A stretch of 64,000 nt of DNA from Mycobacterium europaeum (GTDB taxonomy: Bacteria > Actinomycetota > Actinomycetes > Mycobacteriales > Mycobacteriaceae), in NCBI RefSeq assembly GCF_002102155.1, contig NZ_LQOU01000051.1, positions 62,001 to 126,000 on the forward strand, in the 5' to 3' direction. The position numbers and the translations under genes were made by a program. A model generated the notes under the pieces. It was given only the letters and a program-made list of their open reading frames with translations, was not told the origin of the DNA and did no database searches. Shown here piece by piece: positions 16,865 to 24,671 of this stretch. How positions within the stretch are numbered: position 1 is the stretch's first letter; each line of letters begins with the position of its first letter.

Positions 16865-18292
16865 CTACAGTGAGGCAGCGGCAGCCAACCTGCGCAACGC
16901 AACCCGGTCCGGTTTGAGCATCGGGGTCAGCGGGATGTCGTCGACCAGGACGAGGTGGTCGGGCGCCTTGTAGTCGGCCAGCTGGGTGCGCACGTGGGCG
17001 CGCAGCTCCGCCAGTGACGGTGCGGCGGCGGGATCTTCAGGCACGACGAACGCGACGCCGATCTCGCCGATGACCGGTGCCGGCCGGCCGACGACGGCGG
17101 TGCGGGCGACCCCCGGGTGGGTCGCGATCACCTGCTCGACTTCGACGGGATGCACATTGAACCCGCCGCGGATGTACATGTCGCCGGAGCGTCCGACGAT
17201 CGACAGCGTGCCATCGTCGTTCAGCACCCCCATGTCGCCGGTGCGCAGCCAGCCGTCGCGTAGCACCGACGCGGTCAGCTCAGGGTCGCGCCAATAGCCG
17301 CGCATCACGCACGGTCCTCGGACCTCGACGACGCCGTCGTCGACGATGCGCACCGCCATGCCCGGCGCCGGCCTGCCCACGGTGCGGAACTGGATCTCGG
17401 GCGGATCTTCGGGCTCGGTGCCGCTGATCGTCGGGCATTCGGTCATGGCGTAACGGACCACCAGTGGCACTCCGATGCGGTCGGCCACCGCGCGTACCAG
17501 CTCCGGCGACGCGGGTGCGGTCGCGGCCACGCCCACCCGCAGATGTGGGAACACGGCCGGGGACACCTCCAGCAGCTTGGCCCACTGGGTGGGCACCGCA
17601 CCCGCGACGGTGATCCGCTCCTCGCGCAGCGCGGTGGCCATCCCGGCGGCGGACCATGGCGTCGGCGGAATCACAAGCGTTGTGCCCCAAAGCAGTTGGT
17701 CCCAGAGCTTGAACATGTAACCGGCGTGGGCGAACGGCGTAGAGGTCAGGCGGCGGCCATAAGGTGCGCTCATCACCCCCGCCGAGGTCGCACCGGCCAG
17801 CAGATTGTTTCCATCGAACACCGCTCCCTTGGGCAAGCCGGTGGTTCCGCTGGAGAAGATCAACGCGACGGGGTCGTGACGGTTGATCTCAACATCGGGG
17901 ACAGCCGGAAATCGGTCGCCGCTCTCGTCTGAAATGCGGCGCAGCTCGGCGGGTTCGGAAATCACCAGCGCCGGGTCGGCCTGCTCGAGGATCGCCCCGA
18001 CCTCCCTGGGGCCCAGCCGGGGGTTGATCCCGGTGGTGATGGCGCCGATGATGGCCGCGGCCGCATAGCACGTCGCGTAGTCGATCCCCGACGGCAATCG
18101 CAGCGCCACCACATCGCCCTTGCCGACCCCACGGGCGACCAACCCGGCCGCGACCCTGCGGGAGCGCGACGCCCATTCCGCGAACGAGATTCGTGAGCCG
18201 GGTTCCACATACGCCTCACGGTCGCCGTACGTGACGGCTGCGGCCTCCAACAACTCGCGGGTGCTCGCGAAGTCACCGGCCAGCACCGTCAT
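16865..18292 (-). CDS. Acyl-CoA synthetase / CoA ligase (AMP-binding, FadD-type)
   Basis: A 475-residue member of the adenylate-forming family. It has the P-loop FSSGTTGLPKG, the adenine motif RYAMTEC, the hinge region YIRGGFNVHPVEVE, and a C-terminal catalytic-type Lys in TPMLKPDR, where relatives usually have TPTGK. It is shorter than the usual 500-550 residues. It is the last gene of the operon running from 21637 and overlaps the Ltp-like gene by ATGA. It would activate a carboxylic acid that the same operon then dehydrogenates and cleaves. Confidence 0.87.
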   Translation of the reverse strand: MTVLAGDFASTRELLEAAAVTYGDREAYVEPGSRISFAEWASRSRRVAAGLVARGVGKGDVVALRLPSGIDYATCYAAAAIIGAITTGINPRLGPREVGAILEQADPALVISEPAELRRISDESGDRFPAVPDVEINRHDPVALIFSSGTTGLPKGAVFDGNNLLAGATSAGVMSAPYGRRLTSTPFAHAGYMFKLWDQLLWGTTLVIPPTPWSAAGMATALREERITVAGAVPTQWAKLLEVSPAVFPHLRVGVAATAPASPELVRAVADRIGVPLVVRYAMTECPTISGTEPEDPPEIQFRTVGRPAPGMAVRIVDDGVVEVRGPCVMRGYWRDPELTASVLRDGWLRTGDMGVLNDDGTLSIVGRSGDMYIRGGFNVHPVEVEQVIATHPGVARTAVVGRPAPVIGEIGVAFVVPEDPAAAPSLAELRAHVRTQLADYKAPDHLVLVDDIPLTPMLKPDRVALRRLAAAASL

Positions 18293-19434
18293 GGCTTCTC
18301 GTTACCGAGAATCATTGTGCCGCTGGAGCAGAACCAGCCCCCGGTGCCGCTGACACAGGCAATTTTCGCATCCGCCACCTGCCGCGGTCCGCATTCACCG
18401 CGCAACTGGCGAACCGCCTCGACAAGCAGGAACAGGCCGCGCTGGCCAGGATGACATGCCGACAGGCCGCCACCGTCGGTGTTGGTGGGCAGTTGCCCAC
18501 CGATGCGCAGCGCTCCGGTCTCCACAAACGCGCCGCCCTGCCCCTTCGGGCAGAAGCCGAGGTCTTCGAGGGTGAGCAGCAGCATGTAGGTGAAGGCGTC
18601 GTAGAGTTCTGCCACGTCGACCTCGGCCGGCGACACTCCGGCCCGGGCGAATGCGAGCGGGCCACTGACCGCCGCGGGTCCGACGGTCATGTCGTCCCAC
18701 TGCGAGGTCAACATATGCGAGGTCGTCTCGGCGGCGCCGAGCACCCACACCGGCTGCGACCGCAGATCCTTGACCCGGTCGGCGTCGACCATCACCACCG
18801 CGGCGCCGCCATCGCTGCGGATGCAGCAGTGCAGCTTGGTGAACGGGTCGGCGATCATCGGCCCCGACAGCACCTCGTCGATCGTTATCGGGTCGCGGTA
18901 ATACGCCTCGGGGTTGTCCGCGGCGTTGCACCGCGCCGACACCGCCACCTCGGCGAGCTGCTCGATCGTGGTGCCGTACTGAGACATGTGGCGGCGGGCC
19001 GCCATGGCGTACTTGGAGATCAACGTATGTCCGTACGGCGCTTCCCACTGCAGCGGTCCGCGCGCACCCCAGTTGATGCTCGCGCCGCGCAATCCCTTCC
19101 TGAGGTCGGCACGAGCGGTGGATCCATACGTCAACAGCACGACGTCTGCGTGGCCTGCGGTGATGGCGTCGGCGGCGTGCGAGGCCATCACCTCCCACGC
19201 CGCGCCGCCGACCGCCGTCGAGTCTACCCACCGCGGACGCAGCCCCAGGTATTCACCGACGTCGACTGGGGGCAGCGTGCCCTGGCCGGTAGACGCAAGG
19301 CCGTCGACATCGCCGGGCGAAAGGCCGGCGTCGGCCAGAGCTCGACGGCTCGCCTGTGCGATCAGCTCGTAGGGCCCCTTGTCGTCGACGCGGCCCACGT
19401 CGGATAGCGCCACGCCGGCGATGGCAACCGTCAC
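18289..19434 (-). CDS. Thiolase-fold lipid-transfer protein, Ltp2-type retro-aldolase candidate
   Basis: A 381-residue SCPx/Ltp-type thiolase-fold protein. The nucleophilic Cys site of true thiolases is replaced by VGGAAWEVMASHAAD, so it cannot act as a classical thiolase. It keeps the ELYDAFT segment that carries the catalytic-type Tyr of the steroid aldolase Ltp2. Ltp2 cleaves a beta-hydroxyacyl-CoA to a ketone plus propionyl-CoA and needs a DUF35 partner. GTG 19434 is chosen because it overlaps the upstream stop (GTGA); the longer frame to 19635 is unrelated in sequence. No DUF35 gene is adjacent, so the partner may be encoded at 11834 or 25825. Confidence 0.8.
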   Translation of the reverse strand: MTVAIAGVALSDVGRVDDKGPYELIAQASRRALADAGLSPGDVDGLASTGQGTLPPVDVGEYLGLRPRWVDSTAVGGAAWEVMASHAADAITAGHADVVLLTYGSTARADLRKGLRGASINWGARGPLQWEAPYGHTLISKYAMAARRHMSQYGTTIEQLAEVAVSARCNAADNPEAYYRDPITIDEVLSGPMIADPFTKLHCCIRSDGGAAVVMVDADRVKDLRSQPVWVLGAAETTSHMLTSQWDDMTVGPAAVSGPLAFARAGVSPAEVDVAELYDAFTYMLLLTLEDLGFCPKGQGGAFVETGALRIGGQLPTNTDGGGLSACHPGQRGLFLLVEAVRQLRGECGPRQVADAKIACVSGTGGWFCSSGTMILGNEKP

Positions 19435-20453
19435 TGCAGCCTGTCCTGCGTGATCATTTCCGCGAGAACGTCGTTGGGCTCGGCGAACAGGTGCCGGAGT
19501 AGGTGGGAACGTTTGAGGTAGAGGTGCATGTTGCTTTCGAAGGTGTAGCCCATACCGCCGAAGACCTGGATGCCCGCCGCGGCGTTGTCGACGGCCGCCG
19601 TGCCGGCCACTGTGAATGCGGACAGAACCTGCCACAGCGCGTCGTCGCGCCCGCTATCCAAAGCGATTGCAGCGAAGACGGTTTGGGCCTGTGCGGCCTC
19701 GGCGGCGACCACCATGTCGACGCAACTGTGCTTGATCGCCTGGTTGGCGCCGATCGGCTTGCCGAACTGCTGGCGGGTCTTGGCGTGTTGGGTTGAGTCG
19801 GCGGCGGCGGCCAGCGCCAGTCCGGTCAGGAAAGCCGACGCGAGCACAACCGCGCGTCCCCAGATCCACTCCTTCTCGGCGGGCAGCCAATGCAGCGGCC
19901 CCGCCCCGGTCACCGACGCTGACGCCAACCGGACACCGGGGTCGGCGGACTCGATGATGGTCGGCTCGCCGAAAATCGCGATGTCGACGAGTGCGGCGCC
20001 CTGCCGCGATAGCACCAGTGCATAACGTGCACCGAACCAGTCGAGCAGGTCGAAGGTGCCCTTGACGCTGCGCGCCTCGCCGTCACCTCGTAATACCGCA
20101 AGCGCGACGGTCGCTGCGCCCGAGCCGATCTCACCGGCCAGCTCCGCGTCGCCGCAGGCGGCACCGACCCGTGCGGCCAACGTCCCCGCCAGGAACGGGC
20201 CTGGCGCCAGCCGCCTGCCCAGTTCGATGTGCAGCAGCACCTCGTCGTCGAACGGCTGACCGGACCCGCCGAATTGCTCCGGCAACCCGAGCGTGAGCAG
20301 TCCCATCTCGGCGCCCTCGCGCCATACCTCGGGCCGCACGGCTGCGGGCTCGGCGCGGTCGGCGCGCAGCTGCTCGACCGACATCCGTTCGGCGATGAAT
20401 TCCGATGCAGTCGAGACGATTTCGAGCTGTGCGGCACTGGGCAGCAGATCCAT
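19431..20453 (-). CDS. Acyl-CoA dehydrogenase, smaller subunit of a heteromeric pair (FadE28/ChsE1-like)
   Basis: A 340-residue acyl-CoA dehydrogenase-fold protein. It has the C-terminal helical bundle RQQFGKPIGANQAIKH and GGMGYTFESNMHLYLKR. It is about 50 residues shorter than its neighbour, has a weak FAD/substrate loop in the middle, and lies 11 bp after it. This 340/390 size pairing matches the alpha2-beta2 steroid dehydrogenase ChsE1-ChsE2 (FadE28-FadE29), in which one subunit lost part of its FAD site. It would introduce the 2,3-double bond in a bulky acyl-CoA. Overlaps the Ltp-like gene. Confidence 0.83.
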   Translation of the reverse strand: MDLLPSAAQLEIVSTASEFIAERMSVEQLRADRAEPAAVRPEVWREGAEMGLLTLGLPEQFGGSGQPFDDEVLLHIELGRRLAPGPFLAGTLAARVGAACGDAELAGEIGSGAATVALAVLRGDGEARSVKGTFDLLDWFGARYALVLSRQGAALVDIAIFGEPTIIESADPGVRLASASVTGAGPLHWLPAEKEWIWGRAVVLASAFLTGLALAAAADSTQHAKTRQQFGKPIGANQAIKHSCVDMVVAAEAAQAQTVFAAIALDSGRDDALWQVLSAFTVAGTAAVDNAAAGIQVFGGMGYTFESNMHLYLKRSHLLRHLFAEPNDVLAEMITQDRLQ

Positions 20454-20464
20454 GATTGCCTCCC

Positions 20465-21637
20465 CTACCTCGGCAGACCGAGCACACGCTCACCCAGGAT
20501 GTTGCGCTGGATCTCCGAGGTGCCACCGCCGATCGCCTGCGAGAACGAGTAGTAGTAATAGCCCACCCAGCCGTCGGCGTCCCATCGCGACGAATGCCGA
20601 ATAGCGCCCGGACCGAGGATGTCCATGGCCAGCTTGCCGATCTGTTTGGCGAGCTCGGCATAGAGCAGCTTGACCATCGAACCTTTCGGGCCCGGTGTCT
20701 CCGATTGCATGGCCAGGCAGATGTTCTGATAGGTCAGCGCCCGCAATGACGCCACCGCTGCCCGGGCGCGGGCCAGTCGCCGCGCGATCTCGTCGTCGGC
20801 GATGGCCGGCCGTCGGCCGTCCGGGCCGACATGGTCGCGGGCGTAGTCGATGAGGTCTTCGATGATCTTGGCCAGCCGCACCTGGTTCGCGGTGAATGCG
20901 GTGCCGCGCTCGAAGGACAGCGTCGACATCGCGACAGACCAGCCGTTGTCGATCTCGCCGACGACGTTGGACAGCGGAATTCGCACGTTGTCGTAGAAGA
21001 CTTCACAGAATTCCGCGCCGCCTTCGATGGTCTCGATCGGCCTGACGTCGATTCCCGGTGCCGACATGTCGCAGATGACCCAGGTGATTCCGTGATGCTT
21101 ACCGCCGGTGTTGTCGGTGCGCACCAACAGTTCCTGGTAATCGGCGACGGTGGCGAAGCTGGTCCACACTTTCTGGCCGGTGACAACCAGATCGTCGCCG
21201 TCGATCACGGCCTTGGTACGCAAGGCGGCGAGATCAGATCCGGCGTCGGGTTCGGAGAAGCCCTGGCACCAAATCACTTCTCCTTTGAGGATTTTCGGGA
21301 GGTGGAAGAACTTCTGCTCGTCGGTGGCACGCGTGATCAATGTTGGTCCGGCATGGGACAGGCCGACGAAACACGCGTCGATGCCCGGGAAGCCGCGCGC
21401 GGCGTACTCCTCGTACCAGATCAGCTGTTGCAGCAGGGTCAGTCCCTTACCGCCGTATTCTTCTGGCCACGCGATCCCGGCCCAGCCGCCCTCCCACTGG
21501 GTGCGCTGCCAGGCCAGGTCGTATTGGCGGATGCCGGTGTGGTCGCGCGGCCTGGGTTCGGTCGGCTTGTTCTCGTCGAGCCACGTGCGGACCTGGTCAC
21601 GGAACTCCAGTTGATCGGCCGTGAAATTCAGGTCCAT
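20465..21637 (-). CDS. Acyl-CoA dehydrogenase, larger subunit of a heteromeric pair (FadE29/ChsE2-like)
   Basis: A 390-residue acyl-CoA dehydrogenase. It has the FAD/substrate motifs WCQGFSEPDAGSDLAALRT and VTGQKVWTSFA and the C-terminal QAIGGGTSEIQRNILGERVLGLPR. It heads the operon ACAD, ACAD, Ltp-like, CoA ligase. A recurrent palindrome sits 16 bp upstream at 21654-21667. It probably pairs with the 340-residue protein that follows to form a heterotetramer for branched or ring-bearing acyl-CoAs. Confidence 0.87.
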   Translation of the reverse strand: MDLNFTADQLEFRDQVRTWLDENKPTEPRPRDHTGIRQYDLAWQRTQWEGGWAGIAWPEEYGGKGLTLLQQLIWYEEYAARGFPGIDACFVGLSHAGPTLITRATDEQKFFHLPKILKGEVIWCQGFSEPDAGSDLAALRTKAVIDGDDLVVTGQKVWTSFATVADYQELLVRTDNTGGKHHGITWVICDMSAPGIDVRPIETIEGGAEFCEVFYDNVRIPLSNVVGEIDNGWSVAMSTLSFERGTAFTANQVRLAKIIEDLIDYARDHVGPDGRRPAIADDEIARRLARARAAVASLRALTYQNICLAMQSETPGPKGSMVKLLYAELAKQIGKLAMDILGPGAIRHSSRWDADGWVGYYYYSFSQAIGGGTSEIQRNILGERVLGLPR

Positions 21638-21653
21638 AGCTGCCGAGTATAGG

Positions 21654-21667
21654 TGACACTATAGTCA
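21654..21667. promoter_or_regulatory. Operator-like palindrome TGACA-CTAT-AGTCA before the acyl-CoA dehydrogenase operon
   Basis: One mismatch from the consensus. On the minus strand TGTCA is followed by CCTATACT, and TATACT makes a fair -10. The site lies in a 40-bp gap between the HpaI stop and the dehydrogenase start, so the operon has its own promoter rather than only read-through. Confidence 0.55.
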
Positions 21668-21677
21668 GAAATAAAGC

Positions 21678-22448
21678 TCATGGCGGCGGCTGGCGGTACC
21701 TGGCGACCAATTGTTCGGCGCCGCGGGCCAGCAGGGTCACATCCGCGCCGACCAGAATGAAGCTCGCTCCGGCGGCCAGATAGCGCCGGGCGAGGGTCTC
21801 GTTGAACGCGTTCACGCCCGCGCTCTTGCCGCGCTCGACGATCGTCGCCAACGCATTCTCAATGGCGCACACTACCTCTGGATGCTCGGGCTGACCGAGT
21901 TTGCCCATGGAGGCGGCCAGATCGGCAGGCCCGATGAAGACCGCATCGATTCCGTCGACGTCCGCGATGTCGCCCACCACTGCCAGCGCAGCCGTCGACT
22001 CCACCTGCACCGTCACCGACACACGGTGATCTTCGGTGACAAGATAGTCAGAAATGCGGTTCCAGCGGGAAGCTCTTGCCAACGTGCTGCCGACCCCGCG
22101 GATACCAGCGGGCGGGTACCGGGTTGCGGCGACGACGGCGGACGCTTCCGCGGGGCTGCCGATCATCGGGACGATGAGATTGTGCGCGCCGATGTCGAGG
22201 AGTTGCTTGATGAGGACCGGGTCGGCCACCGGCGGGCGCACCACCACGTCGACGTCGGGATAGCCGGCCAGTACCTGCAGCTGTGCCAACGTGCTATGGA
22301 TGTCGTTGGGTGCGTGCTCCTGGTCGACCAGCACCCAGTCGATACCGGATCCGGCGCAGATCTCGGCGATGTACCCGCTGCCCGAGGCCAGCCACATGCC
22401 GAACCGTGGACCCTCACCGGCGATCCGTTGCACCCAGCGTGTGGTCAT
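21678..22448 (-). CDS. hpaI: HpcH/HpaI-type class II pyruvate aldolase
   Basis: A 256-residue TIM-barrel aldolase. It shows WVLVDQEHAPND (metal and catalytic His region), VPMIGSPAEAS, and the metal-binding GPADLAASMG. In the homoprotocatechuate pathway HpaI splits 4-hydroxy-2-oxoheptane-1,7-dioate to pyruvate and succinate semialdehyde. It overlaps the hydratase gene (ATGA at 22445-22448), which makes its substrate. It differs from the MhpE/DmpG-type aldolases that normally accompany MhpB/MhpC enzymes. Confidence 0.87.
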   Translation of the reverse strand: MTTRWVQRIAGEGPRFGMWLASGSGYIAEICAGSGIDWVLVDQEHAPNDIHSTLAQLQVLAGYPDVDVVVRPPVADPVLIKQLLDIGAHNLIVPMIGSPAEASAVVAATRYPPAGIRGVGSTLARASRWNRISDYLVTEDHRVSVTVQVESTAALAVVGDIADVDGIDAVFIGPADLAASMGKLGQPEHPEVVCAIENALATIVERGKSAGVNAFNETLARRYLAAGASFILVGADVTLLARGAEQLVARYRQPPP

Positions 22449-23302
22449 GGCGTCGGGTCACTCTGCTCGATGTCGCCGGCCGGGCGGCTCCGGGGGTCGA
22501 ACAGCACCGAGACGGTGCCAAGCGGTCCATAGTCGGCGACGAAACTGTCCCCCGGCTCGGCGAACACCGGTTTGGTGAACGAACCGGACAGAATCACCTC
22601 ACCGCGCTGCAACAAAACACCGTGCGGAGCGAGCCGATTGGCAAGCCACGCGACGCCGTTGCCGGGATGGTTGAGCACTGCCGCGGCGACCCCGGACTCC
22701 TCTATGGTGGCGTTGCGCAGCAGCAGCGCGGCCACCCAGCGCAGGTCGACGTCCAGTGGGCGGAACACCCGGCCACCGAGCACCAGCCCGGCGTTAGCCG
22801 CGTTGTCGGCGATCGTGTCCACGATCGTACGCAGGTGGCCGGTCTCGGGGTCGGACATCTGGACGCGGGCGTCGAGAATCTCCAAAGCGGGGGTCACGAA
22901 CTCCGTGGCGCGCAGCACGTCGAACAGCGTGACGCCGGGTCCGCGCAGTGTTTCGCCGAGTATGAAGGCCAGCTCCACCTCGATCCGGGGACGAATGAAA
23001 CGGCCGGGCGGCACATGGCCGCCATCCTCGATGAACATGTCATCGAATATCGCGCCGTAGTCCGGCTCGTCGATCGAGGCGGCCCGCTGCATCACCTTGG
23101 AGGTCAGGCCGATCTTGCGGCCCCTGATCACGCGACCATCGGCGACCTTCAGTCCGACCAGTGCGCGTTGTACCGCATAGGCATCCTCGACGGTCATCTG
23201 CGGATAGTCCAGCGACAACTGCCGGATCGGTTTGCGGTCATGCTCGGCCGCATACAGCCGCCGCGCGATGTCGTCGATCTCGCCGGGTTCCGGCCGTCTC
23301 AT
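22445..23302 (-). CDS. hpaH: 2-oxo-hept-4-ene-1,7-dioate hydratase (HpaH-type, FAH superfamily)
   Basis: A 285-residue protein that aligns well with E. coli HpaH throughout: RQLSLDYPQMTVEDAYAVQ, the KIGLTSKVMQ loop, PRIEVELAF with metal-binding Glu residues, DTIADNAANAG and LNHPGNGVAWLAN. It adds water to a 2-hydroxydienoate before aldolase cleavage. ATG 23302 starts the conserved region; the frame to 23410 extends into the hydrolase gene and is not conserved. Lies 10 bp after the C-C hydrolase and overlaps hpaI. Confidence 0.88.
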   Translation of the reverse strand: MRRPEPGEIDDIARRLYAAEHDRKPIRQLSLDYPQMTVEDAYAVQRALVGLKVADGRVIRGRKIGLTSKVMQRAASIDEPDYGAIFDDMFIEDGGHVPPGRFIRPRIEVELAFILGETLRGPGVTLFDVLRATEFVTPALEILDARVQMSDPETGHLRTIVDTIADNAANAGLVLGGRVFRPLDVDLRWVAALLLRNATIEESGVAAAVLNHPGNGVAWLANRLAPHGVLLQRGEVILSGSFTKPVFAEPGDSFVADYGPLGTVSVLFDPRSRPAGDIEQSDPTP

Positions 23303-23312
23303 CGGCACGGTC

Positions 23313-24221
23313 TCACCTGGTGAGGAACGAAACGGCCGCCGAATTGAACTCTTTCGGGTCTTCGAAATGCGGCCAGTGCCGGACATCAGGCATCTCAAAG
23401 ACCTCGGCATGCGGGATCAAGCGGGCAATCGAGGTGGCCGTCTCCTGGTACACCCCGTGGTCGCGACCCGAGGCGACCACCATGACCGGTGCGGTGATCG
23501 ACCGCCACTTGTCCTCGGGTATCAGGTTGCGATCGCGAACCGCGGCGTCCTGCAGGATCAGCAGGTGGTCGATGCTCTCTCGAGTGTCGTCCCGCTGGTA
23601 GATCGCTCGGCGCAGCCCGATCAGGTCCGGCAGGCGGTTGGTCTCGTCGGCGATGAGGTGGGCGAACACCGCGTGCAGCGATTCCCAGGTGGGTTCGTTG
23701 ACGGCTTTGGTGCGTTCGGCGCGGATACGCGCCATGTTCGATGCGGCCGCCTCCTTGCCTGCCGGCGACATCAGGATCACCTTCGACACCCGGTCGGGAT
23801 GGTGCACCGCGATCGTCGAGGCCACCCAGGCGCCCAGCGACATCGCGACGAAGTTCGCCCGCTCCATCCCGAAGTGGTCCATCACGCCGAGGACATGCTC
23901 GACGTAGACCGCGATTTCGTAGTCGTAATCAGGTTTGTCGGAAAAGCCGTTGCCGACCATGTCGATCGCCACACAGTGGAAGTGCTCGCTCAGCGCGGCC
24001 AGGTTCGGCGCGAAGGTCTCCCAGTGCCCGCCTGTGCCGTGCAGCAGGATCGCGTGCGGCTTGTCCGGCCTGCCTGCCTCGGCGTAGCGGGTCCGCACCG
24101 GCGACCCGTACACGGCAACGTCGATGAACCCCTGCCGGAAGTCCAGCTCCTTGAGGTACATCCAGATGCTCCGGTAGTCCTCAGTATCGATCACGGCACC
24201 GGAGGTGACGGTCTCGGTCAT
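23313..24221 (-). CDS. Alpha/beta-hydrolase, meta-cleavage product C-C hydrolase (MhpC/BphD-like)
   Basis: A 302-residue hydrolase. It has the oxyanion HGTGGHWETF, the nucleophile elbow AMSLGAW (Ser128), the acid in ASGRDHG and the catalytic His in VRHWPHFE. With HpaH and HpaI directly downstream, the natural role is hydrolysis of the C-C bond in a ring-opened catechol, giving a 2-hydroxydienoate and a second acid. ATG 24221 has a GAAGGGG ribosome site; the longer frame to 24260 overlaps the operator-like site at 24243. First gene of the lower-pathway operon. Confidence 0.85.
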   Translation of the reverse strand: MTETVTSGAVIDTEDYRSIWMYLKELDFRQGFIDVAVYGSPVRTRYAEAGRPDKPHAILLHGTGGHWETFAPNLAALSEHFHCVAIDMVGNGFSDKPDYDYEIAVYVEHVLGVMDHFGMERANFVAMSLGAWVASTIAVHHPDRVSKVILMSPAGKEAAASNMARIRAERTKAVNEPTWESLHAVFAHLIADETNRLPDLIGLRRAIYQRDDTRESIDHLLILQDAAVRDRNLIPEDKWRSITAPVMVVASGRDHGVYQETATSIARLIPHAEVFEMPDVRHWPHFEDPKEFNSAAVSFLTR

Positions 24222-24242
24222 ACGGCCCCTTCGCAATGTTTC

Positions 24243-24256
24243 TGACATTGATGTCG
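24243..24256. promoter_or_regulatory. Operator-like palindrome TGACA-TTGA-TGTCG before the C-C hydrolase operon
   Basis: One mismatch from the consensus, 21 bp upstream of the ATG at 24221. On the minus strand the half TGTCA is followed by GAAAC, again matching the GAA that trails other copies. A single TGACA half-site at 24344-24348 lies on the side of the divergent Rieske operon. Confidence 0.55.
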
Positions 24257-24419
24257 CCAATTGTCGGTCATGCCTTTACGCAGCCAGTGTGCATGTTCAG
24301 GGGCGGTTGACGCAATGGCTCCCGACACAAAGTCGATTGATTCTGACAGTAGTATGCGGTAATACTTGGTGAGTCTCTCCGCCTGAACTTGAGCACCAGA
24401 GAAGAGTCCCGAGCGCCCG

Positions 24420-24671
24420 ATGGAACCCGACAATCACACGCCGAAGCGTCGCGAGTTGGCGATCCTGATCAATGAGTTCGCCGCGGTCCGGCTGTGGCTG
24501 GACAGGTCAGGCAACGGCCGCCGCCTGCTGGTCGAGGATCTGGAAAGCGGTGACGAGGTGTTCTTGGACCCGCTGGAACTGTCCAGCTTCACCCTTGCCA
24601 CGCCCGAGGATCGCGAGGATTGGCTGCGCGTCGGAAACTACCGGGGCGAACGAAAGCACCGGACACCATGA
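24420..24671 (+). CDS. Small conserved-looking protein of unknown function heading the Rieske operon
   Basis: An 83-residue acidic protein with no Cys, membrane segment or signal. It has a compact alpha/beta look (LAILINEFAAVRLWLDR, then LLVEDLESGDEVFLDPLELSSF). It overlaps the Ltp-like gene by ATGA, so it is real and coupled to the Ltp-DUF35-Rieske genes. I recall similar short proteins beside mycobacterial Rieske oxygenases, sometimes named dihydrodiol dehydrogenase although far too short to be one. Possible roles are an assembly factor or a small subunit; neither is shown. Confidence 0.72.
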   Translation: MEPDNHTPKRRELAILINEFAAVRLWLDRSGNGRRLLVEDLESGDEVFLDPLELSSFTLATPEDREDWLRVGNYRGERKHRTP

